A DNA stretch of 64,000 nt from JACPLR01 sp041649295 (GTDB taxonomy: Archaea; Nanobdellota; Nanobdellia; Pacearchaeales; GW2011-AR1). The stretch lies in the NCBI GenBank assembly GCA_041649295.1, contig JBAZNI010000002.1, positions 62,001 to 126,000 on the forward strand, written 5' to 3'. The stretch's first letter is position 1. Every line of letters begins with the position of its first letter. The translations under genes and the position numbers were made by a program. Shown here piece after piece: positions 51,661 to 60,273 of the stretch. A model generated the notes under the pieces. It was not told the origin of the DNA. It was given only the letters and a program-made list of their open reading frames with translations, and did no database searches.

Positions 51661-53851
51661 CGATATTTTAAGAGAGTATGGCAGTAAGATTTCCAGCCAG
51701 ATAGATGTAGATTCTAAGGTAACAGATATAAGCAAAGAATATTCTAAATTTAAAGAAGATATGATGCCCAGCACCACAAGATTTGAAAGATGGGCGAGGG
51801 CATTTGGGGGAATTATTAGATTAACTTTATCTAAAAAAGATAAATTGTCCATGCAAAAGAATCTGGAAATAGCTCATCTTGATTTAACTTCTGAGGAGGT
51901 TACAAGTTTTGCTTTTTTCGGGGCATTTATAACATTTTTAGTTTCTGTTTTAATATACGCCTTTGTCGGGTATTATTATGGAATCTTTGGAGGGGCTAAT
52001 GCACTTTTTTTAGGTTTGGGTTTTGCAGCTTCTTTGTTTGTTTTTTATTATTTGTATATGTCTCCTATACGGCTCGCTAATTCGTGGAGATTAAAAGCTG
52101 GTTCACAGATGGTAATTTGTATTCTTTATATTGTTGTTTATATGAAACATACATCTAACCTGGAGAGAGCAATTGCTTTTGCTTCACAGCATTTACGCCC
52201 CCCCTTGTCACTTGATTTAAAAAAAATATTTTGGGATGTGGAAATTGGGAGATTTTCAACTGTCAAAGAAAGCTTGGACCATTACCTTGAGTTTTGGCAG
52301 AGTAATGCTCCGGAATTCGTTGAGGCAATTCATTTAATTGAAAGTTCGCTTTATGAACCCAGCAACTCGCAGAGAGTTCATACTTTGGAGAAATCTTTGC
52401 AAGTTATTCTTGACGGAGTTTATGAAAAAATGCTTGTTTTTTCACGAGAAGTTAGAAATCCATTAACTAATATTTATATGCTGGGTGTTATTCTTCCAAC
52501 TCTTGGTTTGGCATTGCTTCCTTTAGCTTCTACTTTGCTTGGTGGAATGATTAAATTTTATCATGTTTTCATTTTATTTAATCTACTAGTGCCTTTTTTT
52601 GTTTTTTATCTGGCTTCGCAAATTATGCTGAAGCGTCCGGGAGAGTATGGAGAAAGCGAGGTATTGGAATTAAATCCAGATTATCACCTGTATAAAAGCA
52701 AGAAGCCTTATGTTTTTGCAGCACTTATCTGCCTGCCTATTTTAATAATCGGCCTTCTTCCGTTTTTATTTCAACAGGTTTGGTTTTTGAATCTAGTTAA
52801 TTTGCAACCTGATATTGAATTATCGGTTATAGGAGGGGATACATTGAAGGGGATTTATCTTTTTGATTTTAAAGATGTTTTAACAAAATCAACAATAACA
52901 ACTATAGAAGAGCTGCAATCTGCTGAAAAAATTGCCGGACCCTTTGGAATAGGGGCCCTTCTTCTTAGCTTATTCATACCAATTTCAATTGCACTTTTCT
53001 TTTCACTTTCTTATGGGATGAGGACAAAACAACTAATCAAAGCAAGAGAAAAGACAAAAGAACTTGAAAAAGAGTTTACTAATTCTTTGTTTCAGTTGGG
53101 GAACAGGCTGGGAGACGGACATCCTGCAGAAATTGCATTTGCAAAAGTTGCAGAATCTACAAAAGGGCAGAAGACAGCTGATTTTTTCAGAATAGTTAAT
53201 GTTAATATTCATCATGGGGGGATGTCTTTGGAAAAGGCAATATTTGATAATAGAAGAGGGGCTATTATTTATTATCCTTCTCAATTAATTGCGTCGAGCA
53301 TGAGGATACTTCTTGAAAGTGTTAAAAAAGGCCTGACTATTGCTGCTGAAAGTTTAATGAGCATTTCTGAGTATATGAAAAATATAGATAAAGTTACAAG
53401 CAGATTAAGAGATTTACTGGCAGAAGTTGTTTCAGATATGAAAGGGAATATGACTTTCCTTGCACCTTTATTATCTGGAATTGTAATTGGTTTAACTGGA
53501 ATGATTGCTTTGATATTAAATAAACTTAATACAATTATTGATTTAGTTGCTGAAAGCGGTGAAGAATCCGGGTATATGAGTATGGTCGGGATTACAAATT
53601 TATTTGATATTTTAGAGATGATTCCCCCATATTATATGCAGATTGCCATTGGAGTTTATATTATCCAGGTTATTTTTATTTTGACTGGAGTTTTGGTTAC
53701 TATTGATTCTGGTGAAGACAAACTGAAGAAAACTTATGATTTAGGAAAGAATTTGAAAAGAGGAATTTTGCTGTATGTTCTTTTAGCAATTATTGCTATT
53801 GTTTCCCTTTCATTCCTTGCTTCTTTTGCCCTTGGCGGGATTGGGGGATAA
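51644..53851 (+). CDS. Filament assembly core membrane protein with two T2SF domains
   Basis: A 735-residue membrane protein with two type II secretion F-type domains in series. Each has cytoplasmic helical segments (such as LGNRLGDGHPAEIAFAKVAE) and membrane helices, the last near the C-terminus. It is the TadC/ArlJ-like platform that would couple the ATPase to filament growth. The start codon lies inside the HEPN gene end. A length of about 700 residues suggests a fused TadB/TadC pair. Confidence 0.9.
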   Translation: MSKEVDDILREYGSKISSQIDVDSKVTDISKEYSKFKEDMMPSTTRFERWARAFGGIIRLTLSKKDKLSMQKNLEIAHLDLTSEEVTSFAFFGAFITFLVSVLIYAFVGYYYGIFGGANALFLGLGFAASLFVFYYLYMSPIRLANSWRLKAGSQMVICILYIVVYMKHTSNLERAIAFASQHLRPPLSLDLKKIFWDVEIGRFSTVKESLDHYLEFWQSNAPEFVEAIHLIESSLYEPSNSQRVHTLEKSLQVILDGVYEKMLVFSREVRNPLTNIYMLGVILPTLGLALLPLASTLLGGMIKFYHVFILFNLLVPFFVFYLASQIMLKRPGEYGESEVLELNPDYHLYKSKKPYVFAALICLPILIIGLLPFLFQQVWFLNLVNLQPDIELSVIGGDTLKGIYLFDFKDVLTKSTITTIEELQSAEKIAGPFGIGALLLSLFIPISIALFFSLSYGMRTKQLIKAREKTKELEKEFTNSLFQLGNRLGDGHPAEIAFAKVAESTKGQKTADFFRIVNVNIHHGGMSLEKAIFDNRRGAIIYYPSQLIASSMRILLESVKKGLTIAAESLMSISEYMKNIDKVTSRLRDLLAEVVSDMKGNMTFLAPLLSGIVIGLTGMIALILNKLNTIIDLVAESGEESGYMSMVGITNLFDILEMIPPYYMQIAIGVYIIQVIFILTGVLVTIDSGEDKLKKTYDLGKNLKRGILLYVLLAIIAIVSLSFLASFALGGIGG

Positions 53852-53895
53852 TGATATTAAGAGCATTAACTATTTTCTTAATCTATAAGACAGCT

Positions 53896-54069
53896 ATTTT
53901 ACTGATGCTTATCTCTAATTCACATTGATTTTACTTACATTAAATAAAATTTGCTTCGCTCTTGTTAATGTGAAAACATACTTTTCTACTGATGCTTACT
54001 GCTCTAATCACATTTGATTTTACTTGCATTAAATAAATATAAAAATTTGCTTCGCTCTTTATAATGTGA
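53896..54069. repeat. Tandem imperfect 80-90 bp repeats with inverted ends
   Basis: Copy A (53896-53973) and copy B (53981-54069) share ACTGATGCTTA, CTAAT-CACATT, GATTTTACTT-CATTAAATAAA, ATTTGCTTCGCTCTT and TAATGTGA. In each, CACATT near the start can pair with AATGTG at the end, so each unit could fold as a long hairpin. They lie in a 350-bp gap before tRNA-Gly. A TGCTTCGCTC loop is repeated. Possible non-coding RNA or repeat element. Confidence 0.6.
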
Positions 54070-54204
54070 CAGACTGCTATTTTACTGCTCAATTTCTTTA
54101 GTTTGTTACCATATAATTAATGTACGATATTATTATCTATAGCGAACGTTATAGTTAACTAAAAACAGAAAAGTTAAAATTCTTGATTTTCTTAAAATAG
54201 ATAT

Positions 54205-54275
54205 GCATCATTAGTTTAGTGGCAGAACATGAGCTTCCCAAGTTCAGGATGCGGGTTCGATTCCCGCATGGTGCA
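54205..54275 (+). tRNA. tRNA-Gly(CCC)
   Basis: Acceptor GCATCAT/ATGGTGC, anticodon stem TGAGC/GTTCA (one G-T pair), loop TTCCCAA giving anticodon CCC, and T arm GCGGG/CCCGC with TTCGATT. It is 71 nt, with no encoded CCA. It lies between the assembly platform gene and the pilin gene cluster. Confidence 0.93.
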
Positions 54276-54319
54276 TTTATATCCTAAAACTTTATTAATT
54301 GGTTTTATATTGTTAGTTT

Positions 54320-54478
54320 ATGAAGAGGTTGAGTAAAAAAGCTATTGGTATTGATGAGCTTGGGTGGTGGATACTTGGACTTGTGGTTTTTATCATTATA
54401 GCAATTATCATAGGAATTTTATGGAGTAAAGGAGGAGGCTGGATAGATTATATAAAATGCTTATTCGGAAGTTGCTAA
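54320..54478 (+). CDS. Small pilin-like protein
   Basis: A 52-residue protein beginning MKRLSKKAIGIDELGWW, then an isoleucine-rich helix and a short tail ending KCLFGSC. The KKA-x-x-hydrophobic start fits a class III signal peptide. It overlaps the next gene by 22 nt, making it the first of the pilin-like cassette. Confidence 0.65.
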   Translation: MKRLSKKAIGIDELGWWILGLVVFIIIAIIIGILWSKGGGWIDYIKCLFGSC

Positions 54479-55329
54479 ATAAAGATAAGAAAGCAGAAAT
54501 AGAAATTGATTACACTCTTAAAACTATTATTGTTATTGTCAGTGTTATACTTGCTATTGTTCTTTTTATGAAATTTGGTTTGCCTTGGCTAGTAGAAACA
54601 TTTATTCCAGATGCACCAGATAATAATCAGAACACAGTTGACAATGAAGATGTGGATTTTGACAGATGTCAGCCTTTTGACGACGAACCTTATAGTTTGA
54701 AAAAAGGAAGATTAGAAGTTTTAAACAACGGAGGGTGGGTAGATATTGAGGATAATGTTGCAACAGACGAAATGATTTTTAATATGGGACTTAAAGATTC
54801 TTTGGAAAAGGCAATTGATAATCTTGTTTTGATTTATGACGATAAAAGCTATAAAATAGAATTTACTTCTAATGGGTTTGAATCTACTTTTAATGGATAT
54901 ACTTATGCTTATTGGCCTAAAGATAATCTGAATAAAAAAACTATTGGAGAGCTAAGATTTTATGAAGTTACAATCCCTATTGTGAAAGAACAAATAATAA
55001 ACTCATATCAGGATTCTTTGGATAATGCCGTTGTCAGCAATATTTATTTTTGGCCAAGGCTATTTACAGACTCTTTTTTGAGTGCTAGAGAACAAAGCAC
55101 AATTAATCCGTCAGATATTAATAAAAAAATATTTGCTTATATGAAAGCTGAAGAAAATGAAGGAGTTGTTTATGGAATAGATTATACTGGGGAGATTTAT
55201 GTTTTAGAGCAGTCGGGGCAACCATGGATTATAAGTGACTGGAAACAAATTAGTGATGATAAAATTGCAACTGAGATTGAAGTCGGGGTAAGAGATATTA
55301 AAGACAGATTAATTGAGGCATGCAAATGA
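54457..55329 (+). CDS. Pilin-like protein
   Basis: A 290-residue protein with a basic start (MLIRKLLNKDKKAEIEIDYT), one long hydrophobic helix (about 23-47) and a large soluble domain of about 240 residues outside. KKA followed by E and a hydrophobic stretch matches prepilin processing. The soluble part contains a single cysteine near its start (DRCQPF). It overlaps both neighbours, so the cassette is one transcript. It could be a minor or tip pilin. Confidence 0.7.
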   Translation: MLIRKLLNKDKKAEIEIDYTLKTIIVIVSVILAIVLFMKFGLPWLVETFIPDAPDNNQNTVDNEDVDFDRCQPFDDEPYSLKKGRLEVLNNGGWVDIEDNVATDEMIFNMGLKDSLEKAIDNLVLIYDDKSYKIEFTSNGFESTFNGYTYAYWPKDNLNKKTIGELRFYEVTIPIVKEQIINSYQDSLDNAVVSNIYFWPRLFTDSFLSAREQSTINPSDINKKIFAYMKAEENEGVVYGIDYTGEIYVLEQSGQPWIISDWKQISDDKIATEIEVGVRDIKDRLIEACK

Positions 55330-56036
55330 AATCAAAAAAAGCGTCATGGTTGATTGGAAATGCAGTTATAACTTTAATTGTAGCTGCACTCTGCATAGCG
55401 CTTCTTATCGGGCTTTCTATGAAGCTGTATGATATGAATAAGAAGAATGAAGAAAAGAAGCAGGCAAAAGCGCAGTTTGATGAAATTATGAATAAGGTTA
55501 ATAGTTTAGAAGAAGGGCAGAGTTTATCGCATATTCTTCTTTATCCGAAGAGTTGGATGGTAATTGGATGGCCTTATGAAGATGTTAAACCTAATAAATG
55601 TTCTAATTGGGAAAATTGTTTGTGTCTTTGTTATTTTAGCGCTTCTGGAGGAGGATATTTTGATGGTATTGACAATGCTGAAAGAGTTTATAAAACGTAT
55701 AAATTGTCTTCTGTTGAAGAAGTTGCTGCAGGTTGTGAGGTTTTAGGATTTTGTGGAGAAGTAAAACATAGAGAAGTAGTTGTTTCTTCATCTCTTAGCC
55801 TTAGTGTTGCCGGGAATATTATTGCAACTATTTTTTCTATAGGTGATGTAGCAAATCCGATTGAGAGTGATAATTCTGATAGTTTTAATGAGTTATTTAA
55901 GAAACTTTCTAAACTTACATCACTAGATAAATATAAATCTCCTATTTTTATTGATGGTCATCTTTTGGATAATAAAGCAGAGCTTCAGATATCTTTAGAA
56001 GACGATGTTTTGTGGATTGTTCCAAAAAATCAATAA
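55326..56036 (+). CDS. Pilin-like protein
   Basis: A 236-residue protein starting MKSKKASWLIGNAVITLIV (the ATG at 55326 overlaps the previous stop as ATGA; an in-frame ATG two codons earlier is less likely). After the helix comes a coiled segment rich in K/E, then a soluble domain with CSNWENCLCLC and other cysteines suggesting disulfides. It has the class III signature KKA. Confidence 0.7.
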   Translation: MKSKKASWLIGNAVITLIVAALCIALLIGLSMKLYDMNKKNEEKKQAKAQFDEIMNKVNSLEEGQSLSHILLYPKSWMVIGWPYEDVKPNKCSNWENCLCLCYFSASGGGYFDGIDNAERVYKTYKLSSVEEVAAGCEVLGFCGEVKHREVVVSSSLSLSVAGNIIATIFSIGDVANPIESDNSDSFNELFKKLSKLTSLDKYKSPIFIDGHLLDNKAELQISLEDDVLWIVPKNQ

Positions 56037-56037
56037 A

Positions 56038-56154
56038 ATGAATAAAAAAGCAGAAGAAGCAGGTAATGAGTTGGTGAGAATCTTAATTTGGGTTATATTT
56101 TTTCTTTTAGTTTCAATTGTTCTTGGGTATGCTTTTTATAAATATTTTTGGTGA
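56038..56154 (+). CDS. 38-residue pilin-like microprotein
   Basis: The frame encodes MNKKAEEAGNELVRI followed by a single membrane helix. The NKKA-E pattern at the start is that of the neighbouring pilins, and the ATG follows the previous stop by one base. It is too short to be noticed by many annotation tools. Confidence 0.6.
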   Translation: MNKKAEEAGNELVRILIWVIFFLLVSIVLGYAFYKYFW

Positions 56155-56199
56155 TTTTATTAGAGTAAATAATATAAAGCCATCTTATTTATTATTTCT

Positions 56200-57204
56200 A
56201 TGAATAAAAGAGGGCAGACTGTCTGGTGGGTTATGGGAGTTGTTATGTTAGTTTTGAGTTTTGTTTTAGTTATGTTAGCTTATTCAAAATTTTTTTCTGG
56301 AGATATAAATATTGAAGATGTTGCGTGCAGCCAATCTATTAATCTTAGAAATACAATTACTTGGGGGCCTGTAGAAGGAGGTAAATATGTTCCATTGCAA
56401 TGCACTACTAAAAAGATATGCATGACAATGTCTGGAGATGATTGCGAAGAATTTAACTATCTTGCAAAAGATCAAAAAGTTACTAAAGTTAAACTTGATA
56501 GGGATACAAGCAAAGCTATGGAACAAATTGCGGAAAAATTGGCAGATGTAATTTATCAATGCGATAATATGATTGGAAGCGGGGATAAGAATTTTTTGCC
56601 TAGTGATACTAAAACACTTAATTATTGCGGGCTATGTGCTAGAATATCTTTTGATGATGAAGCTAAAGCTAAAATTAGGATTGTTAATTATAATAGCATT
56701 TATAAAAAACTTGAAACTCAGAAGGTTTCATCTGGAAAATCTATGTTAGAATCTGTTTATGGTGTTAAAAGCTCAGACGAGATTTTAAAAGGTATTTCTG
56801 AACTTTTAAAAGAGGGGTATGAAAAAGAATTAGGACAACCTTTGCCAGATAACTGGCCGTCAGAATGGACAGTTGATTTAACTAAACAACAAGTAGTTTT
56901 GTTTCAGATGAGATATAAAGCAAATTGGCAGATGCCAGTTATACTTAGTCTTGGCGGGGGTGTAACTACTCTTGCTCTTGTTTTTGGAGGGCCTGTTACA
57001 TGGACTATTGGCGCAGGAGCTCTAGCTACAGGAGTTACTTATTTCTCTGTTATGCCAGACTATAGCGAAGCTGGAGAAGTTGGAAATAAAGATTCTAATG
57101 TAAAGAGATATTACGGACCTCCACAAATATATCCTTATGACATATACTATTTAACTGCAGATGATAATAATCTTAGATGTAATGAATTTATCTTCACACC
57201 TTAA
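56200..57204 (+). CDS. Large pilin-like protein
   Basis: A 334-residue protein starting MNKRGQTVWWVMGVVMLVLS (class III signal with KRG before QT) and a hydrophobic helix to about residue 29. The soluble domain has cysteine pairs (CTTKKICMTMSGDDC, CGLCARIS) and a late hydrophobic stretch (GGGVTTLALVFGG) that might be a second membrane segment. It could be a tip or adhesin-type subunit. Confidence 0.65.
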   Translation: MNKRGQTVWWVMGVVMLVLSFVLVMLAYSKFFSGDINIEDVACSQSINLRNTITWGPVEGGKYVPLQCTTKKICMTMSGDDCEEFNYLAKDQKVTKVKLDRDTSKAMEQIAEKLADVIYQCDNMIGSGDKNFLPSDTKTLNYCGLCARISFDDEAKAKIRIVNYNSIYKKLETQKVSSGKSMLESVYGVKSSDEILKGISELLKEGYEKELGQPLPDNWPSEWTVDLTKQQVVLFQMRYKANWQMPVILSLGGGVTTLALVFGGPVTWTIGAGALATGVTYFSVMPDYSEAGEVGNKDSNVKRYYGPPQIYPYDIYYLTADDNNLRCNEFIFTP

Positions 57205-57242
57205 CTCGTTAGATTTATTAATTGTTATTCCTTATGTGTTTT

Positions 57243-57656
57243 ATGAATAAAAAAGGGAGCGGGGACAATATTTATGCAGAAATTATTTTTTTAATACTTA
57301 CAGCAATATTTTTAATAGGAATGTTTGCATTTGTTCATGTTAAAACTTCTGGAAGTGCGTATTATGAACAGATGTATTCTAAAAAAATAGCTTTGTTAAT
57401 TGACAGTTCCAAGCCAGAAACTAAAATTGCTTTAAATGTAAAAGAATTTGAAAAATTTGAAGAGGATGTTAGATTAGAAGAAATATTAGATGTCAGCAAC
57501 CAAAAAGTAACTGTTAAATTAGATTCTAGGAGCGATGGATATGTTTTTCCAATTGTCTCAACAAATAAAGTAGATTATCAATTTTCAGAATCTGACAGTG
57601 GATTAATGTTAAATATTTTAATTTTAGATGAGGATAATAATGAACAAAAAAGCTGA
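57243..57656 (+). CDS. Pilin-like protein
   Basis: A 137-residue protein. I start it at MNKKGSGDNIYAEIIFLILT because this gives the same signal pattern as its neighbours (a longer frame would add seven hydrophobic residues from 57222). One helix is followed by a beta-rich domain (VTVKLDSRSDGYVFPIVS). It overlaps the following gene by 17 nt. Confidence 0.65.
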   Translation: MNKKGSGDNIYAEIIFLILTAIFLIGMFAFVHVKTSGSAYYEQMYSKKIALLIDSSKPETKIALNVKEFEKFEEDVRLEEILDVSNQKVTVKLDSRSDGYVFPIVSTNKVDYQFSESDSGLMLNILILDEDNNEQKS

Positions 57657-58137
57657 GATGATGGGGATAAAAGTACTTTCTTTCTGGATGATTTTAATCT
57701 GGATAATAGTTGGTTTTGGAATTTTAGCAGGTGTTTGGATATTTTTTTCTATCGAATCTGATTTAAGATTAAATCAAGCTAAAGTTATTTCAGAAAATAT
57801 AGGAGGATGTTTAGTAGATAATACTTATTTAGATAAAGATTTTGTAAAAGACGAATTTAATTTATTTGACAGATGCAATATTGATTCTGAATTAAATAAA
57901 AGATATTTTTATATTAATATTACTTTAGCTGATTTTAATAGCAATGAAAAAATAAAAGAAATTTTAAAAGGAGATTCTGATTTTGAAATTCAGTGTTATT
58001 TATCAGATAAATCTAAAGATTACGCAAGATGTTTTACAAGTAGCTATATTGTTTATTATACCAATGAAAATGATGAAATAAAAAAAGGGATTTTAACTAT
58101 TAAATCAGGTTCAAATAATTTAGGTGAAAGACTATGA
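57640..58137 (+). CDS. Pilin-like protein
   Basis: A 165-residue protein starting MNKKAEMMGIKVLSFWMILI (ATG at 57640, inside the previous gene). It has the KKA class III start, a long hydrophobic helix and a soluble domain with scattered cysteines (GGCLVDN, DRCNID, QCYLSD). It is one of ten similar genes in tandem, and its stop overlaps the next ATG (ATGA). Confidence 0.68.
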   Translation: MNKKAEMMGIKVLSFWMILIWIIVGFGILAGVWIFFSIESDLRLNQAKVISENIGGCLVDNTYLDKDFVKDEFNLFDRCNIDSELNKRYFYINITLADFNSNEKIKEILKGDSDFEIQCYLSDKSKDYARCFTSSYIVYYTNENDEIKKGILTIKSGSNNLGERL

Positions 58138-58682
58138 ATAATAAAGCAGGAATGGAAATAGGAAGCACTTTGACATGGATAGTTGCAACGGTTATAATAT
58201 CTTTCATGATGCTGTTGTATATTGCAGGAAGTTTCTGGATTGCAAAAAACTTAAGTTCAGATGAAATAATCGCAGAAGAAGAGGCGGGCTCTGATATTGC
58301 AGTTATTAAGAATATACAATTTTTTATTGATGAGAATAAAAATCTAATATCTGCATGGGCAGATGATAAACGTTTTTATGGAGGAGAGTATTATTCTGAT
58401 TCAGAAGAATGTAAAGATGCAAAAGAAGGATATGATAATCTTTGTAGCGCAATTCATAAATACACTGATATTTTCCAACATCCTAATTATAAATTTTGCA
58501 TTGAAAATGTAGGCGAGCAAGGAAAGGAAAATATTTTTGTTTTAAAAGATAGTCAAGGATGTTTAACTTCGCAAACATTGTGTTTAAATGAACCTACAGG
58601 AGAGTACAGAGAAGCGCGTAAAATCCTTTTAGGCACTAGCAAGGGAAATCAAGTTAATATTTATTTTTACAATGGAAAATAA
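58134..58682 (+). CDS. Pilin-like protein
   Basis: A 182-residue protein starting MNNKAGMEIGSTLTWIVATV, with a hydrophobic helix to about residue 38 and a soluble domain with several cysteines (EECKDAKEGYDNLC, CLTSQTLC). It overlaps the previous gene by 4 nt and the next by 11 nt. A disulfide-bonded surface domain is likely. Confidence 0.68.
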   Translation: MNNKAGMEIGSTLTWIVATVIISFMMLLYIAGSFWIAKNLSSDEIIAEEEAGSDIAVIKNIQFFIDENKNLISAWADDKRFYGGEYYSDSEECKDAKEGYDNLCSAIHKYTDIFQHPNYKFCIENVGEQGKENIFVLKDSQGCLTSQTLCLNEPTGEYREARKILLGTSKGNQVNIYFYNGK

Positions 58683-59130
58683 AAAAGCAAGCACTCCGAT
58701 AGCAATAACAATTTTAGTAATTGGGATTGTGTTATTAATTGGTGTGTCGTGGTTTGGATTTTATTCTAAGGGAAAGGGACTTTCTGGAAATGCTAATGAT
58801 TATAAGTATGTTGAAGAAGTTTATATTAAGGAAGCAATATTAGATATTTCTATTCAAGATGCTATTGATAGAGCATTTTCTGAATCTAAGACTAGGGAAG
58901 AATTTATTGCTAATTTAAAATCTGAAATATCTAAAAAGAAATTAGAATCTGAAGAATATCCTGTTAGTGAAATGAGTGATGTCTATGAACAAATTGATGA
59001 AACAGAGATTATTTTTGTTAAAGGTGAAAAAGCTCAAGTGCTTGTTAATTTAAAATTATTTGCAGTTAGCGATGATGAAAAAACCCGTGTTGAGTATAAT
59101 TATGTTAAAATAATTGAAACGAGCAGTTAA
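58672..59130 (+). CDS. Pilin-like protein
   Basis: A 152-residue protein starting MENKKASTPIAITILVIGIV, with a class III signal (KKA-S) and one hydrophobic helix. The soluble part is mostly helical and charged (SESKTREEFIANLKSEISKK). It is the last gene of the overlapping cassette. No terminator hairpin is evident; the 164-bp gap after it holds the promoter of the next gene. Confidence 0.66.
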   Translation: MENKKASTPIAITILVIGIVLLIGVSWFGFYSKGKGLSGNANDYKYVEEVYIKEAILDISIQDAIDRAFSESKTREEFIANLKSEISKKKLESEEYPVSEMSDVYEQIDETEIIFVKGEKAQVLVNLKLFAVSDDEKTRVEYNYVKIIETSS

Positions 59131-59243
59131 GTTTATTTTATCTTTAGTTAGCTGCAGGAAATCTTTTCAATATGTTTTTGTTTTATTTTATTATGTACTT
59201 GTATCTTTATTATTTGGATGTAAATTTTATGTACTCCTGCATT

Positions 59244-59263
59244 ATAAAAACATTTATAAATAG
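59244..59263 (+). promoter_or_regulatory. Promoter of the Cys-rich filament-type protein
   Basis: TATA box ATTTATAAATAG (59252-59263) with an A-rich BRE, 32 bp before the ATG, and a strong ribosome site AAGGTGG. The separate strong promoter suggests that the following subunit is made in larger amounts than the cassette pilins. Confidence 0.6.
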
Positions 59264-59294
59264 AATAAAATTAGTATGATTACAAGGTGGAAAG

Positions 59295-59912
59295 ATGGTG
59301 AATAAAAAAGGAGAAGGTGGTGGTCCGGGTATCGGAACTCTTATTGGCATTGGTGTTGTGGTTATTGCTGCAGTTTTAGTAATATTCTCTTTAGTTTCAG
59401 GTTTTAGTCCACTGCAATGGCTTGCAGGATGGTTTTCAGGACAAACAATTGAAGCTGTTTCAGAATCTTGTGTTTTAGCTGTTAATCAGAACAGGCCAGG
59501 TGTTTGGTGCAGGTTTGTTGAAGTTGATTTAGACGGAGAAAAGCAGTGGGTTAACTGCGATTCAAATGCAATTAAGCCATTTATCTTAGAGAGGCTAGAG
59601 GGTTCTATAGTTGATTGTGCTACATATGTTGGGGCAATGGATGCAAAAGGAAAATGTTTACAATTAGCAGAAGGTAAAACTGGCAGAGCATTAGAAACTG
59701 CTAAAGATACTAAAGTTAATGGGGTTAAATGTGCAGGATTCTTAAATTGTGGAAATAATGTTAAAGATGCTGGTGAAGAATGTGACGGAACTGATTTAGG
59801 AGGAAAGACTTGCCAATCTCTTAGTAATGGACTTAGTGTACTAGGTAATGATTTAAAATGTAATTCTGATTGTAATGGATTCGATACTGTTGGTTGTCAA
59901 TATGCCACTTAA
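59295..59912 (+). CDS. Cys-rich pilin-like surface protein, possible major subunit
   Basis: A 205-residue protein starting MVNKKGEGGGPGIGTLIGIG, with a Gly-rich signal, one helix, a globular middle (WCRFVEVDLDGEKQWVNCDS) and a C-terminal cysteine-rich repeat CGNNVKDAGEECDGTDLGG, as in the DUF4215-type repeats of surface proteins. The KKG-E start suggests prepilin processing. Expression from its own strong promoter supports a major or anchored role. Confidence 0.72.
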   Translation: MVNKKGEGGGPGIGTLIGIGVVVIAAVLVIFSLVSGFSPLQWLAGWFSGQTIEAVSESCVLAVNQNRPGVWCRFVEVDLDGEKQWVNCDSNAIKPFILERLEGSIVDCATYVGAMDAKGKCLQLAEGKTGRALETAKDTKVNGVKCAGFLNCGNNVKDAGEECDGTDLGGKTCQSLSNGLSVLGNDLKCNSDCNGFDTVGCQYAT

Positions 59913-59957
59913 ATAACTTATTTATTCTTATATTAAATAAACAAGCGTGAATTCAAA

Positions 59958-60065
59958 ATGTCATCGGATTATTGCTGTCCTGAGAAAAGAAGAACTAAGA
60001 ATGATTTGAGGAAGAAGAGAAAGCTGCGAGGGTATAAGAAAGGCGGACAGAACAGGGCAAACTGA
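59958..60065 (+). CDS. 35-residue basic protein
   Basis: The frame encodes MSSDYCCPEKRRTKNDLRKK followed by a basic tail (KLRGYKKGGQNRAN). It follows the Cys-rich protein after 45 nt. A CC pair plus strong positive charge would suit nucleic-acid or metal binding. The function is unknown. Confidence 0.45.
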   Translation: MSSDYCCPEKRRTKNDLRKKRKLRGYKKGGQNRAN

Positions 60066-60273
60066 TTTTTGAGTTAATTGGGTTAAGAATCAACATTTAT
60101 TATCTTGCTTCGAAATCGCCTATGGCAGATTTCTCCGCTAAGAATCTTTTAACATAGGTAAAATCGACATTTGTTCTACTGATAATTGCCACTCAACTCG
60201 CATAAAGCTAGGGAAAGATATAGCATAATTAACTAAAGCGAGCGTAGCGAGTGGTATTATTACTTTTATGTTT
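60066..60273. other. Gene-free gap with small inverted repeats
   Basis: A 208-bp gap between the 59958 gene and the convergent AI-2E family gene. It holds GAAATC/GATTTC flanking GCCTATGGCA (near 60110) and a GCGAGCG-TAGCGAG tract (near 60238). These could serve as terminators for one or both genes. I see no gene in it. Confidence 0.35.

Noticed and set aside
55564..55746. 60-codon frame inside the 55326 pilin-like gene
   Set aside because: Alternative frame of a protein with clear signal peptide and domain; no start signals.
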